Made by a program: the position numbers and the translations under genes. DNA of 64,000 bases from Ligula intestinalis (lineage: Eukaryota; Platyhelminthes; Cestoda; Diphyllobothriidea; Diphyllobothriidae). Below, piece by piece: positions 23,481 through 35,640 of the stretch. The notes beneath the pieces were generated by a model, which did no database searches, was not told the origin of the DNA, and saw only the letters and a list, made by a program, of their open reading frames with translations. Location: assembly GCA_036362985.1 (NCBI GenBank), contig JAYGXS010000009.1, positions 16,344,655-16,408,654 of the forward strand, written 5' to 3'. Position 1 is the stretch's first letter, and each line of letters starts with the position of its first letter.

Positions 23481-24905
23481 CTCCCATGGATCAACGCCTG
23501 TAATTTAACCCAATTCCGCCCCTCCCCCCTCCCTAACACAAGAACCTCTACACTACGACCTCGCCTTGCGGGCGACGTGCAAAGGATTAGTTGTAATCAG
23601 ACTACCCTTATTAACCCTGACTAACTGTACAGTTTTAATTACCCCCGCAAATGTTTTGGTTTGACTAAGATTTGCCGAAAACATATGCTTAACAACTTGA
23701 CTTCTCAATTTAAGCATGGAAATATTTGCAGATATAGTAGGTTGGTTTGGAGTGGGAGATTTCGGGCGACGAATAGTCGAAGAACTACGGGGGTTGTAGA
23801 CAGGAGTGGCCCAGAGCTGGGAAACTTCGAGGGTGAAGGCATCTAGGCGGCTGACGACATCTGCGATGGTAGGTGTTGGTACAGCCCGAAGAGAGACGTT
23901 TACTGAGACGGGGGGTTGACTATATTCAGTATCCGGTCAGCTGTCTCAGCGAGCGTTTGATATATTAAAAGTTGGTTGGTGCACCCCTCCTAGTGAATGC
24001 CGCTTCCGAGGTTTATAACATATGTGGGCCGACTGATGTTCCGTTGTATAAAATCAATATCAAAAGACAAAAAGTGACTGCTTCCAGAGTAGTTGCATTT
24101 ATTTTCCTCATTCTAACAGTTAAAAAAGTAGATGAAAATCAGAGTAATATAAGAAGACCTGAGTCACAGTGAACTACTGTTTCATAGTATTTTCAAAAAT
24201 AGATGAAACCGCTGTAACGGCCATAAGAAAGCCAAGCAATTGTTTTAGTTCTCGATAAGTAAGCAGTGTGAGGAAAGTCATCGGTTGAAATTGGAATTTT
24301 CACGCGACAGAAGCAAACTTGCGAGAATCTTTCAAACTATTGATTGCGTGTACAGAACTGAAATGGTTGTTTTTGTTAACGAAAAATGCAAATAATAAAA
24401 GCAGTCAGCAAAGGCGCTGTTTTTGGTTGTTGCCATGGAAATTGCAAGGGATAACACCCCAATCAAGCCATTAAATGTTCGCCTTCCTCTCCATATTTGG
24501 CGACTTCGCCTGGTCGTGGGCGCTGCACACGATTGGACACATCGGGCAAGCGATAAGGTGGGAGCTTTCTGAAGTTATCTGAGCGTTCGCTGGTTGGTTG
24601 AACCCGCCCAAGTGTCCGCGGGGACCCTGAAAAATAGTAAAAAGGATTGTCAGATGCTTAGACGCCTAGATTGAGGGTATTTTTTGTGCCAGAGGTGTTC
24701 TTGTTTGGATGTGGTTCGTGAGTAAGTTACTTAGCAGTGCACTGGCTGCCATTCGAAAGTTGACCAAAAAGACCAGCAATTCTTTCATTTGCACGATGCT
24801 TGGACGAGTGAGCCTTTTAGCTAGTACCTGGGCTATTGGTATGGTAATTTCAAAATTAGTATATACTGCTACTACTGCTTAAATGCCGAACGATTCGGGG
24901 TCCAG
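23480..24905. other. Intergenic, nothing recognised
   Basis: Short ORFs only; no repeat copies seen that match other parts of the window. Confidence 0.45.
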
Positions 24906-24908
24906 ATA

Positions 24909-25390
24909 TTTTATCGCGTTCATCATCTTCCAAAGGTAAGAGGAAGAAGAGGGGCTGAGTTCATGGACCAAATTGTATCTGAATTGACGTTTTGCAACCA
25001 CGAGCCAAAGAACAACCCAAGCGAACAGCAACGATTGATCAGTCCGCCGGGTGACGTGGGGGAGGCCAGCAAGCATATTGATTACCCGACAACTACGCTG
25101 ACCGCAGAGGGGACGAAGGTCACGCCAGCCCACCAGCAGCCAACCTCCGGGAGACCAAATGTGGTCGGCAACGAACGGGCAGGTCAACGTTCCCACGTCT
25201 AACACCGATATAATTTGAAGCAGACGGCAAGGCGGATTAACTCAAGACCACCAAACTCAGCTACCGCAAAACTCTCACGATGGAAGCGAGAAGGTTTTCG
25301 AAAATTCAGTTGAGATATAATTTGGTCCATGCACCCGCCTCCTCTCCTTTTTCTTCCTTACCTTTGGGAGATGATAAACGCGATACTTCT
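24909..25390. mobile_element. Foldback element: ~90-bp inverted termini
   Basis: Left arm 24911-25000 (TATCGCGTTCATCATCTTCC, CCAAAGGTAAGAGGAAGAAG, CATGGACCAAATTGTATCTG) is the inverted match of 25297-25385 (CATGGACC/GGTCCATG; CCAAAGGTAAG/CTTACCTTTGGG; GATAAACGCGATA). The 300-bp interior is GC-richer. No target duplication was identified. Confidence 0.65.
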
Positions 25391-26091
25391 ACTACTGTCT
25401 ACCGTTGGCAGCAAGTGATTGACGGTTTTTAGCCCAAAGATACACCTACAGTTTCGATCTATGCCTATAAACTTTAAATATACTGATTTATACCACGATC
25501 AGAAATTAAAAAGCTAATGATCCCATCTATGCAGACATCGTAGACAAACCGCTCTCCCCCCAAACACTATGAGCAGAAATTTTTAAAAAAGGGCTTGAAT
25601 GGCTCACATCTTACACGTATGACAGTTCTAGGGGTCACTTTAGAAAGTGCCATTGCAGCCTTTCTCTCAGATAACCAATTAGCCACTCTGTAAAAACACG
25701 CCTCGGACTGACAGTTTCATGGCTGTAGTGCTCCGAGTAAAAACACTGCCTAGACCCTACAGTTGTGGTAGCTCTAGTAGCTGCACGGTAGATACGTTGG
25801 ACCAATACGGGGGTGAGACCAGGGTACGGCAAGCGCTATTGGGGTTGCGCGCCGATAACAAATGCCGGACTTGGGGGATGGTAGTTCACATATGCGTGGT
25901 GTCAGTCGCGCCAGCCACCTGCGTCTGATCTCATCCATGGTCTTATTGACCCCCTTTATCTCGACACCAAGCACAGGTGGGGGAGGGACGAGTGAGTGTG
26001 TTAAATGCTACGCAAGTCTCCTATCAGTTAAAACTAATTCACCACCTCTGTACCAACTTTCTGTGGAGTATACGGCGGACATAGTGACAAT

Positions 26092-26533
26092 CTACGGCCA
26101 AACTCCAATTAGCGGTCCAACTAAACCCCCAACGCGTGAACAAACGTCACATTTGCCAGTTAAAGTAACACCTGAAACCATAAGCAAGGGAGATGAAAGG
26201 AGGTAGAGGCTTCCTAAAAGACATGAAGCTATGGGGATTATTACCTCGTAGGTACCCTCCTGAAGGTGAATTCCTGAAGCGCTCAAACAGTGGAGAAGGA
26301 GAAGAAGGATACCCACGTTCTCCAGGACTGAGTTTGCCGGCCCCGCCGAGGTAGTTGGGGTCCGTCAGTGAACGTCTGCAGGACAGGACATCAGACGCAA
26401 TCTCGGCCGCCTCGAACTCTGGATGCCGGTTCCCGTGGCCCCAGTCTCGACGTGATGGCAGGCTGTTATAGCCTAGCGGATGGCCCCTCAAGTTCCGCGG
26501 TGGTGGTGGATCGTAGGTGTTAACTTGAACTGC
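26092..26533 (-). CDS. Partial gene: two C-terminal exons of an unrecognised protein
   Basis: On the minus strand an open frame with strong coding-like codon use (G/C-rich third positions) runs from an acceptor at about 26533 (or 26529) to a GTAATA donor after 26245. It encodes about 95 residues rich in Pro, Arg, Ser, Gly and Tyr, beginning VNTYDPPPPRNLRGHPLGYN. A second exon, 26171-26092, starts after a TTATGGTTTCAG acceptor. The phases agree (one base carried over), and it ends GPLIGVWP then TAG. The 73-base intron is 26244-26172. The composition suggests a disordered cytoplasmic or nuclear tail; no domain is recognised and no upstream exons were found. The start of the first exon is uncertain. 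It could be a decayed gene, but no in-frame stop breaks it. Confidence 0.45.
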
Positions 26534-26657
26534 CTATTTGAGAGCATACCGCAGGTTACACAACCTTTTGTCGTTCCTGCATACATTTATGTTTTGGTTT
26601 TTGTCTAACTGCCTCGTCTGTCTTGAGTAATTAGTGTTTTCGCACGAGTGCGAACAT

Positions 26658-26680
26658 TCACCCACACACACACACACATG
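26658..26680. repeat. (CA)n microsatellite
   Basis: CACACACACACACACA run after TTCACC. A GT-rich stretch lies at 26795-26820. Confidence 0.8.
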
Positions 26681-27693
26681 AATATTGCGCATAAACGCAC
26701 AGACTGAATGATTTACTGGATGCCAAACGTGCTCATATGCTTATGTAATCAATTGACGATTATTCACTACCCCCGAGAGGCCAAAACAGTCAGGGGGTGT
26801 GTGTGCGTGTATGTGTGCCTGTCTGACTCAATCAGGCAGACATTCTTAGCTTTTAATTAAACGTAACCTTCACTGGTGCCGGCATCAAGTCAGTTGGTTT
26901 CAGCAACTCCTGCTGTTGCTGTGTAAAGTGTGCCAGCAGGCCGCGCAATTTTGCGCAATTTTTAACAGGCCCCGTGACCTTGAAACAATGAGACTCAGTG
27001 CCAGCCAAGGAGTGCCAGTTTGACATGATTTCGTCATATTTTGCAACGCACTATTGCGCCATTTTTAACACAGTCTCAAGACCTTGGAAATAGAAAGTCA
27101 ATGCCAACTAACCGGCGTTAGAAAATTCTGCGGCTTCGAAAACAAGATCCATTTAACAACATGCTTATAGTGGACCCAGCAAAATGAAGCTTACCCCAAG
27201 GGTATCATGTCCAGTATCCGCCCAGTCCCTCCCCGCAGGCGACGGGTTCGACCAGTCAGCAGTTAGCTCCACATTATTAGCTTCCTTTTCTCAGTCGTTC
27301 TCTGCGCTGCACTGGGGAGGCCGTAGGCCACGACTGTGTCGTTCAAACCGCAGGCTTTCCGTTTTGACTAGAACTTACTAGGAATGTTCTGGCCTTTCCG
27401 GTGTCTGATATTTGCGGGCAAATGAGGCACTGTGGCACTTGAAAGGCTTTATCTTATCTCCCTCATCATTCTGCCCGTCCCAATGCCTTCACTTTAATGA
27501 GTGTTGCTTTAGCAATCGCAAGGAAACATGGACGTCAGCCTTTCCTTTGAATAACTTAAGCAACGTTACATCAGGTAAGGACCCTTATGAAGCAGTTGGT
27601 TTTAAGCAGAAAAATCAGTGGGGAGAGAGCATCAGGGCGGCGGAAAGTAGTCAAATTTAGCAGAAGGAGAAGATGCGCTCGTTGGAGCAAGAA

Positions 27694-27755
27694 GGTTATT
27701 GGCCTGACGTTTTGGATTCTCACCTGAATGCATCATCAGAAACAACCACGAAAAA
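27694..27755 (+). repeat. PLE terminal (pLTR-like) segment
   Basis: TTATTGGCCTGACGTTTTGG, then TCTCACCTGAATGCATCATCAG. The same block is at 56931-56992 and, more degenerate, at 21738-21805 and 32498-32555. GACGTTT...CATCATCAGAAAC blocks are characteristic of PLE termini; this link is inferred. Confidence 0.45.
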
Positions 27756-28339
27756 GCGCTTACTAAGGGGGTGAAGATAATCAGGGGGCCTCTTGAGGAC
27801 CTAGTAAATAATTTGACCGCAAAAATACCTCTCAGTTAGCCTCCACACTTTCTTATATGGACTTACGTGCATCAGGCGATGGCAGCTTCAAGATCTGTCA
27901 AGAGTCAGTGGATGTGCACAAGCCGATTTTTTAGGCTTAGGAGCGGCGAAATCTGTCTTTGAAAAGTAGTTCGAACGCACTGCCTGTAATTTTTCGCGGG
28001 CACACGATCATGTATTTGGAATTCGGATTACTGACACATGCCGGGATGAAGCTTCACACAGTTAGGAGACGAAAAGTAGCACAAAGCAATTGTCGCCCTC
28101 GTATTTCCCCATGGTTATTGATTGTTAGTCCCGAGTTCCCGGTCACTTACGAATCACTAACGGAACTCGCTGGTCCCGTTCTGTCGTGGGGTTTATTCTT
28201 GGGCTCAGCCAGCAGCCGCACGGCGCCTAGTAGCATAAGCAGATAGCACTGCCTTGTCCCAAGGCAGAACGGGACGGGTGAATTGCGTTACCGATCGGTG
28301 AAGGCTAATAAATGAGCGTAAATATATGCTGACGTAAAT

Positions 28340-28500
28340 CGTGCTTGTGGCTCAATAGATAGAGCATTAGACTCTGCTCGCACAAGTCGCGATTGTGGGT
28401 CTCGGGTTGTGCACCCCTTGAGGCTAGGTATGACTGGCTAACGACCGGGCTGATAAACCAGAGTTGATCAATCCAGCCTCCCTTGTTATTGCCGGCAATG
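28340..28500 (+). repeat. tRNA-derived SINE, degenerate
   Basis: Head CTTGTGGCTCAATAGATAGAGC with B-box-like GTGGGTCTCGGGTTGTG, then GGTATGACTGGCTAACGACCG and ATTGCCGGCAAT. The same order occurs at 38765-38935. Confidence 0.5.
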
Positions 28501-29099
28501 CAATCTTCCCATCCTTAAGTTCGACAGAGATAAAAACCTCATTCTATTACTGTCTACGGTGGGTTGTAGTGCAAATTTGAAACGGCGATGGAGTGAAGTT
28601 CTCCATTGGGTGCCCGTGTCTCCTCAGTGAATAGTTCCTGTGGTTGGTCTAGGCGTTTGAATCGACAAACCTATGGCGGTATTCTAAAGAGACCGGATAC
28701 TTGTGTCCCCTCTCTCCTCCCTATGAACACCCGGCGTTACGTGTCTACTGTGCAAAAAAGTATTGGTCAGCCTTCCATTGACAAAGAGCGCCCGCGTACA
28801 CAGAAGTGTAAAACCCCCACGACTGATGTACTGGCAGGAATGGTCAATCGAAATTGAGATTTGGGATTTCGTGCGGATTTCTATTGTTGGGTCCTGAAAA
28901 GCCTGTCGAAGGAGACCCAATGGCGTGTCTTTGGATGAGTGTTCAGCAATCGAGCTGGTGCCGTGACGCACTTGAGACTCAATATGACTCTCTTCTGCAC
29001 CGTCCGCATAACCCCTGTTACCATTGGTTCCCACATAATGCCGGGGTTTGCTTCCGGTAGTGAGTCCTATACGTTAGTATGATATGGTGTATATACTAT

Positions 29100-29530
29100 A
29101 CTATGGTCGATGCGCCTACACCGATCTGCGCGATAGACAACTTCGTCCGTCCATGGTGTCATTGGAGCTCTCACTCGAGCCTACACCGCGAGGCGGCTAA
29201 GTTTATAGCCAGAAGGATATAACTGACAAAAAACAAGGGGACTAGGATGACCATTTTTAGCTTATTAGCCGTTGACAGCTAGTCATATCCTGACCCAAAT
29301 GGTGTCACACACGAGTCGCGAACTCGTGACTTCGCTAATCAGAGCCCAACTTCCTTACCATTGAACTACGAGCTCGTAGTCTTGCTGATATTATATCGGG
29401 GATATACAGTGGCAGATACACGTATACCGACCTATAAGAGGAAATACTCGGCCATCCATGGTGCCATTAGAGCTCTCAATCCAGCCTACACCGCGAGGCG
29501 GCTAAGGATATAAGCAGAAAGACACGATAC
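29100..29530 (+). repeat. Two units of the AGGCGGCTA repeat around a SINE
   Basis: 29100-29225 and 29385-29530 share ACCGATCTGCG/ACCGACCTATA, CCATCCATGGTGCCATTAGAG-type sequence and CTACACCGCGAGGCGGCTAAG. They also match the arms of the 31.5-kb hairpin. The minus-strand SINE lies between them. A TA-rich simple repeat follows at 29540-29570. Confidence 0.6.
29235..29385 (-). repeat. tRNA-derived SINE
   Basis: On plus: GACTAGGATGACCATTTTTAGC, TTATTAGCCGTTGACAGCTAG, then B-box complement GAGTCGCGAACTCG and A-box complement TTACCATTGAACTACGAGC. It sits between two copies of the AGGCGGCTAAG repeat (29100-29225 and 29385-29530). Confidence 0.55.
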
Positions 29531-30589
29531 CATATACTATTCTATGTATATGTATATATGTATATATATTCTATGCTACCAATGAGGGAGCGCAGTTCCC
29601 AAATTACACATCCATCCGAAAGTTTTCATCAACTACAAGAGAGCGTGTGGAATGTTGGCTCCACTATCTGCAAATGGCCTTAATTTGAGGCATAAGGCCA
29701 ACCTGCGCAATAAAGCCATTTTGCTAGTCCACCTTTCCCTGATGGTCTATTACGATATTTGTCATAGACGCTGCATTAAAAAGCTGATCGCGAAATTCCA
29801 CCTGCATCTAGAGGAATAATTAGGTAGTTTGCGCGTTTGTAAGCGATTGCGCAGTTGAAGTTTGGAAAGGTAGCCAATCACCAAATACCCTACACGTGCA
29901 TTTTATAAGTCTGTTGTTCACTAATCACGGAGAGGTGTTACTGGGCTCTACATACCGAAACGCACTGTGCTACCTCATGAAATATCAACCGAAATTCTAA
30001 AATACTTTTTGTAGATCCGTAACTACCACTTAAATAGGGGTTTTAACCCTAATCCACGTGCAGAAAAATTCCAGGGCATTTCAAACACGTCAGAATGCCT
30101 GCTTTTGAATGCACTTTTCCGGCTATGTGCAAGAAAATACACTCTGCACTCTCAACTACTTGAGTTATATGCATTTTTCGAGTGATTTTCGAAGATATTT
30201 TATCTAAAAATGTATGCAAACGTATTTCCCCTTTATTTTGTAAAATATATATATTCTTAAAAGGGTAGTGCTGGGTTAAAAATAGTTTCTATCAAAGCTT
30301 TTTAAGGACCGTGAAATGGCCACTACTGCGATATTTTATCCATACATCTGTAAAGGCTACCTGTGGATCATGCAATGCGATCCACATGCACGGAAAAAAA
30401 TTATTGATCATTATATGACATCTGTTTTGGGACCACCATGCCACATGCGACGTTCAACCTTTCATCTCTCGCGACTGGTGGTACGTGCGAACTAGTATTT
30501 GCCGACCCATTACCTTCTGGCCAATCACCTTAGCCTAGGCGTTGTTGCTCCTGTGGTCTATTCTGCTCTGAGGGATTCAGATAAGGGTT

Positions 30590-31200
30590 GCCTTACGCGT
30601 ACGCATGTGCCTTAGCCTTTTATACCATCATGCGCCATCTTATACTTAAGAAAACTCTTGCATGCGGCTCTCCCGTCTGGGCTCTCTCTTGGCTTGGGGA
30701 CTATTTCACTTCTCGTACTCAGTAACTTCGACGCGGCAGGCGAAAATTTGCGGTCCTTCCCAATGAAAGCTGAGTTCTTCAAGGCTGTTTCTTACCTCTC
30801 GCCTTCTTTCTCTAAACACTGACGACCTACCATCGTCAAATGAAGGTTTGCCTGTTGACTATGCTGATGACAATGTTGTTGGTCATCCTCTCAAAAGTCA
30901 GATACATCTCCAGGTGCTTAAAGATAGTCGAGACCACGTCCCAGCATGATTGTTAGTCAATGGTCAGCTACTTACTAACTGGAGGTCAATCCAATGCATT
31001 TACTGATTGCGACCCTCTCTTAGTTCTGAATCCTTAGACATCCTGCCCAAAGAGCTATCCTCTTTGCGGTACCTTGGTGTTACTCTGACATCTAAGCTTC
31101 CGTTTACTCTTCATATTGAAACCCTCTTCATTAAAATTCGTTATGATACATTATTGGCAGAAGGACATTACCAGCAAAGACTTGGGACGCTAGGAAGGCC
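30590..31200 (+). mobile_element. Non-LTR retrotransposon reverse-transcriptase relic (YADD box)
   Basis: Read in shifting plus frames: GSPVWALSWLGDYFTSRTQ, then a degraded template/primer region, NTDDLPSSNEGLPVDYADDN (catalytic YADD at 30860-30871), and finally ELSSLRYLGVTLTSKLPFT. This order (DYL-type, F-x-DDL, YADD, YLG) is that of LINE reverse transcriptases. Stops and frameshifts occur throughout. The clade is not assigned. Confidence 0.7.
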
Positions 31201-31254
31201 TTTTCTGGCTCATTTGCCATCATCGGCTAGTGACATCCAACTTCAGTGTTGCTG

Positions 31255-31345
31255 CTGAAATTCCTACCACACTCGAGTTTTTAACTCGGGTCTCTCCGGT
31301 CAGAGGCGAACGTCCTAACCATTGAGCCACGCGCTCGCAGTCTTG
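31255..31345 (-). repeat. tRNA-like SINE head next to a long hairpin
   Basis: On plus: CTCGAGTTTTTAACTCGGG then CGTCCTAACCATTGAGCCACG, i.e. the reverse complement of a tRNA-like A-box and B-box. It directly adjoins the left arm of the 31.35-31.67-kb inverted repeat, as the 29.3-kb SINE adjoins a related unit. Confidence 0.5.
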
Positions 31346-31347
31346 CT

Positions 31348-31672
31348 ATTATTAGATCGGAGATATATAGTAGCATATATGCGTACACAGATCTGTTAGA
31401 GGATCCACTCGTCCGTCCATGTTGGCATTAGAGCTCTTACTCAAGTCTCCACCGTGAGGCGGCTAGGATATAGGCAGAAGGACATTACCAGAAAATGAAC
31501 CAGAAAAGGCCTTAATAGTGTCTCAAGTCTTTGCTGGTAATGTCCTTCTGCCTATATCCTAGCCGCCTCACGGTGGAGACTCGAGTCAGAGCTCTAATGG
31601 CAGCATGGACGGATGAGTGGGTCCTCTAACAGATCGGTGTACGCATATCTGCTACATAGATTATTATATCCG
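31348..31672. repeat. Long hairpin: ~125-140-bp inverted arms with 43-bp loop
   Basis: The left arm 31348-31491 and right arm 31535-31672 are about 90% complementary by eye. The inner 50 bases, from CACCGTGAGGCGGCTAGGAT to GGACATTACCAG, pair perfectly. Related single units lie at 29100-29225 and 29385-29530 (GTCCGTCCATGGTG..., ACCGCGAGGCGGCTAAG), so this is a repeat family duplicated tail to tail. Confidence 0.85.
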
Positions 31673-32239
31673 TCGGCTACTTTCATATCACATATCTCAA
31701 ACCCTAATCTGGCGATTCGTAGATGCATGCATTCTCCCTCTAATTCTCTTCTACTTTCCAGTTATTTTTCCCAGCCTTGCTTTAAAAATACCCTTTTGAT
31801 TTTTAAAGGTGCCCTCTGAATGCTCTCTTCAGCTGCTGTTGTTTCTAATGCTTCTTAGCTTATGTTTTAATATAGCGACACTGTAAAACGGTCAAAAAAT
31901 TCGCTTGGTGAGATTGTACACTCCTTGTACTCCGAATTAATGGCTGCGAAGTTTTCCCGTAGTATGCGCCAAAGTTTCGGACTTATGTCTTACCGAACAT
32001 CGGCATATGACCACTCCGGACTCCCATTTCTAGCATGCTACACCACGTGTTAAGAAACGGAACTCCAGAAGCTGAATTTAGACCCGTGGATTTCATGTAT
32101 ATATCTAGATTTTAAGTATTTTAATGCCTTTTACCTTGTTTTAAGTAAATGGAGCCATTTTTTCTGAAACTTTTGGATATTTGCAATCAAAATGTAAACG
32201 CCTTCCTCGCCCTCTCTTTCAAAATTGATTCACACCAGA

Positions 32240-32460
32240 CCTCACTGTGATGACTGCCGCGCTCTCACGCTTCGGCCACTGACTCTCCCGTGGATGATCA
32301 TGCATTCGCCCAACTGTCAATTTCCACCAGCTTAGTTCCTACTAGCTCTGTAGAGGAGACACTATTTCTTCCACCGGGTGTTCTTATTCTCTTTCCACAT
32401 GGAACCAGGCAAGGGTTTTCCCTATTTACCTAAGTCACTGTAATGCATCTTCATAATACC
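32240..32460 (+). repeat. Repeat R2
   Basis: ACTGTGATGACTGCCGCGCTCTC, TTTCTTCCACCGGGTGTTC, CATGGAACCAGGCAAGGG. It is closest to the 22.5-kb copy. Confidence 0.55.
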
Positions 32461-32559
32461 GTATATAAATGCGTGTAGGCGGGAAAACGCTCTCTGAGAC
32501 CAGTATTTTATTTGCCCGACGTTTATAAATCTCACGCGAGTTCATTGTCAAGGAATTAG

Positions 32560-35040
32560 AATGTACAGCTTAAAGTGTATTTAGCTTAAATCTGCCGGGA
32601 ATGACCTTCAGCTCTGCTATCGATTATTTTTCGCGCAACGCGAGATAGGCATCAGGAAGATCGATATGCCTGTTAATTGAATCCGCACTTGTTTGAAATC
32701 GACTATTCACATAAATGCATGTGTTGCCTCATACAGTAAATATAGAAGTTATCTATCTTGGAAGGCCGAAATTCGAGTTTGACCGCAGGGCAGGGTCAAA
32801 ATTATTAACGAATTGAAAATGGTCGTAAAACTGTAATATAAATATACACAGTAGATTACATATCTGATGAAAGGTTGGAGGCTGGGGGACTAAAAACACA
32901 TTTTAGGTTAATTATTGAGTTCATTGGGTTGAGGTGAGGCGCGAAATGATGTTTATTAGAATTTACTTCCGCTCAGATCAGTATACTGGGAGAAAATAGA
33001 GGCAAAAATGGGTAAAAATTCAGCGTTTATTGAGAACCGAGAAATTTCCTATGCTATTAGACGTTGTGGAAAAGAAATTTTTGTCAGTGCATGTTAAACC
33101 ATAAAAGAACACTCATGAAGAGCAGGAACTTTTTAGATATGTCTGTTCACAAAACGGAAAATTTTGTTTTGCATCCTTGAAATTGAGGTCAGTGTTATTA
33201 TGAGATAGCGCACTATTTTTGGTAAAAGAAGAGCAAAATAAGCTTAAAAAATTTTATTTTGCTAATTTTCCAAGTTTTGGGCCATAAAATTGAGCAATAA
33301 ATGTTTAAGGCTGTTTCTTGTTATAACCTAATAAAGAATATATCTTGTATATTTAAAGGGTTGCAGGCAATGAATGCGAATGAAGATTTTATTAGTATAT
33401 AGTAATGAAAGCGATTTTAAAGTCAATAAAAAGTTGAAGACAGTTAAGATAACACAAATTGAGTGAGTTTTCACGGGATATTTGACATAGTTTTCGCAAA
33501 AATCACCGTTGATTTTATTGCCAATCTGCTTTTTATTTGTAATTTTGGAACAAAGCCTAGAAGTTACCATATATACTGAAAACTGTTCCGATTTATAAAG
33601 AAGGGGCAGTTCTTTAATTTAAAAAGGAAAATGCTTTGATAATATTTCGGGGAATCAATGAACTGGCCAAAATTTCCCATTCTGATCTTGAATTAATCAT
33701 CAAAATCATTAAGGAATGCAGACATCAGACGCCAAAATATATAAGAAAAGCAGTTTTTCAAGAAGTAACTTTTTGTGGAATTTTTCTAAGCCAATTCTAA
33801 GTAAATTTATTCGCAACTTTTGAAGTGGACATTCATTTTTCTCGGCAATGAGTTCACATGATTGGGTGGTTCTGAAACTATGGCATACAAAGACAACTGC
33901 ATAGGATAAAATGTTTAAAAGCTAGTTATTTATGCAAAAGCTTTTAAGATAGATCTTATTATGAAGGTTTTGGTAAGCACATAGAATAGACTCATTATTT
34001 ATGGTCAATTGACTAAAGCCCTTGAAAATCGTAAAGTCTTAATTAGAATTTCATGGAAGAGCTGAACTTCTTCGTAATAGAACTACAAATATATGGTGGA
34101 AGGCAATAACTTACTGAACAAAAAATGGTACGTTTAAAATTGTTCCCGACGATTCTAGTTGAATTTATTAGTCACTGACCGGTATCTCCGCAAGTGGGCC
34201 TAAGAAATATATTAATCCTGTGATCTCCGAATGGGGCATATCAAGTGAAGATGTTGTTGCCTTAGTCCAACATAAGTCAAGCGATGCAAAAACGAAAGAA
34301 ACAACTAGCAGTTTTCGTGAAAACGTGTTAAAATTCATATTCAAAATTTAGGCTCTTTGGTTACAGCAATACATTATTTTGCACGTAATGTGGGAGAATA
34401 TTTATTCGAAAACTTAACAAAACGATTATTTTCCAACTCAATTTTACTTTTGCTGCTTTATTTACTCAGTGGTTTTGCATGAACGGGGTTCCTCTACATG
34501 TAAAACTTAAGTTTACCTAGTACGCCCGATTTCCACTTTTTCGGAATTTTCCACTTTGTTAAAAAAGCTGGTGTTTCTATCAAACGTTTAATTCCTTCAT
34601 TTTTCATAATATGCCATCTTGTGAAGAACGATCATACCTTAATTGCTGTAAAACTTAGGGGGCCACAGCTTGGGCTGCATTTGAGTAAGAGGGAGTTATT
34701 TGTAAAAATCGTTGGATTTCATGAGATAGTGCACCTACTGTAACTTAAGGTGAAGGCATAATTTTCAACCATGCTGATGCAAGAACGAATATTTTGGTGA
34801 AAATTTGCTATAAAATATTTTTAATGGGAAAACTCAGACTACTTAAGTACTCGTTATGTACAGAGTGTAATCTTTGCAGGCAGCCGAAAGATTTCCTTTC
34901 AAAGCCAGCACCCTGCTATGACTGAAGTATCATTCTAGGGTTAGCCTGCAACATAATAAAGTTCTCAATTCTACTTCAGTAATATTTTCGGATTGAAACC
35001 ACCTTTAAAGATTCCGGTGAACATTCTATAAGACACCCCC
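32560..35040. other. AT-rich island without genes
   Basis: Stops in all frames; a few words resemble the 18-20-kb inverted repeat arms (around 33670-33760), but the match is too weak to call a copy. Confidence 0.45.
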
Positions 35041-35044
35041 CGTT

Positions 35045-35640
35045 TGAGTTGGAGTTGCGCACAGGCCAGAAGCAACCGTCAGGCGCCGGGTCATCAAGCC
35101 GAAAGACCCACTGCCACGGCAGGAAACGGCTGGAGTCGTTTACCGGATCTGGTGCAGTTGTGGACAAAGCAACTATGTCGGAGGAACTGACGCCAAAATC
35201 CTCGCAAGAGATGACAACTGGCCCCCTCAGGCCCCCAGTCTATCAACAAGCGTAAAGATTTGGCGTTTCCCTACTGCGTACTGAGACATTGCCTGAGCAA
35301 GATAGTCAGTCACGTGGGAAGGGCCGGGCCCATCAAGAACTCTGACGACAGCGAGCATAACTGTCGCGCAATTGCTAAGCCCGCATCCAATACAGACACG
35401 GAAATTGCGGCAATTAATGAGTCGAACCCTAAGTGTCAAGCCATCACCGCACCAATTAAGGCATAAGTGGTGGCTACATGAGTGGATAATTATCACACGC
35501 ACACGGATGACCGCTAGAAACTATAAATACCGCGCAACCTGTGCATGTTTAACTCCTATATGCGCATGGCTCAGACTATCCTATCATTACCTATGATTAA
35601 GGATTCTACAGAGGATCCGAAACGTTAAGAAAACAAAAAT
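35045..35640 (+). mobile_element. PLE relic: GIY-YIG endonuclease remnant with internal deletion
   Basis: In the plus frame: GVVYRIWCSCGQSNYVGG, then directly AKILARDDN, which normally lies ~40 residues further on, so part of the endonuclease is deleted. Polar C-terminal residues (for example NTDTEIAAINES) follow. The 3' end holds GGATCCGAAACGTTAAG, the GAAACGTT motif often found near PLE ends. Confidence 0.65.
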
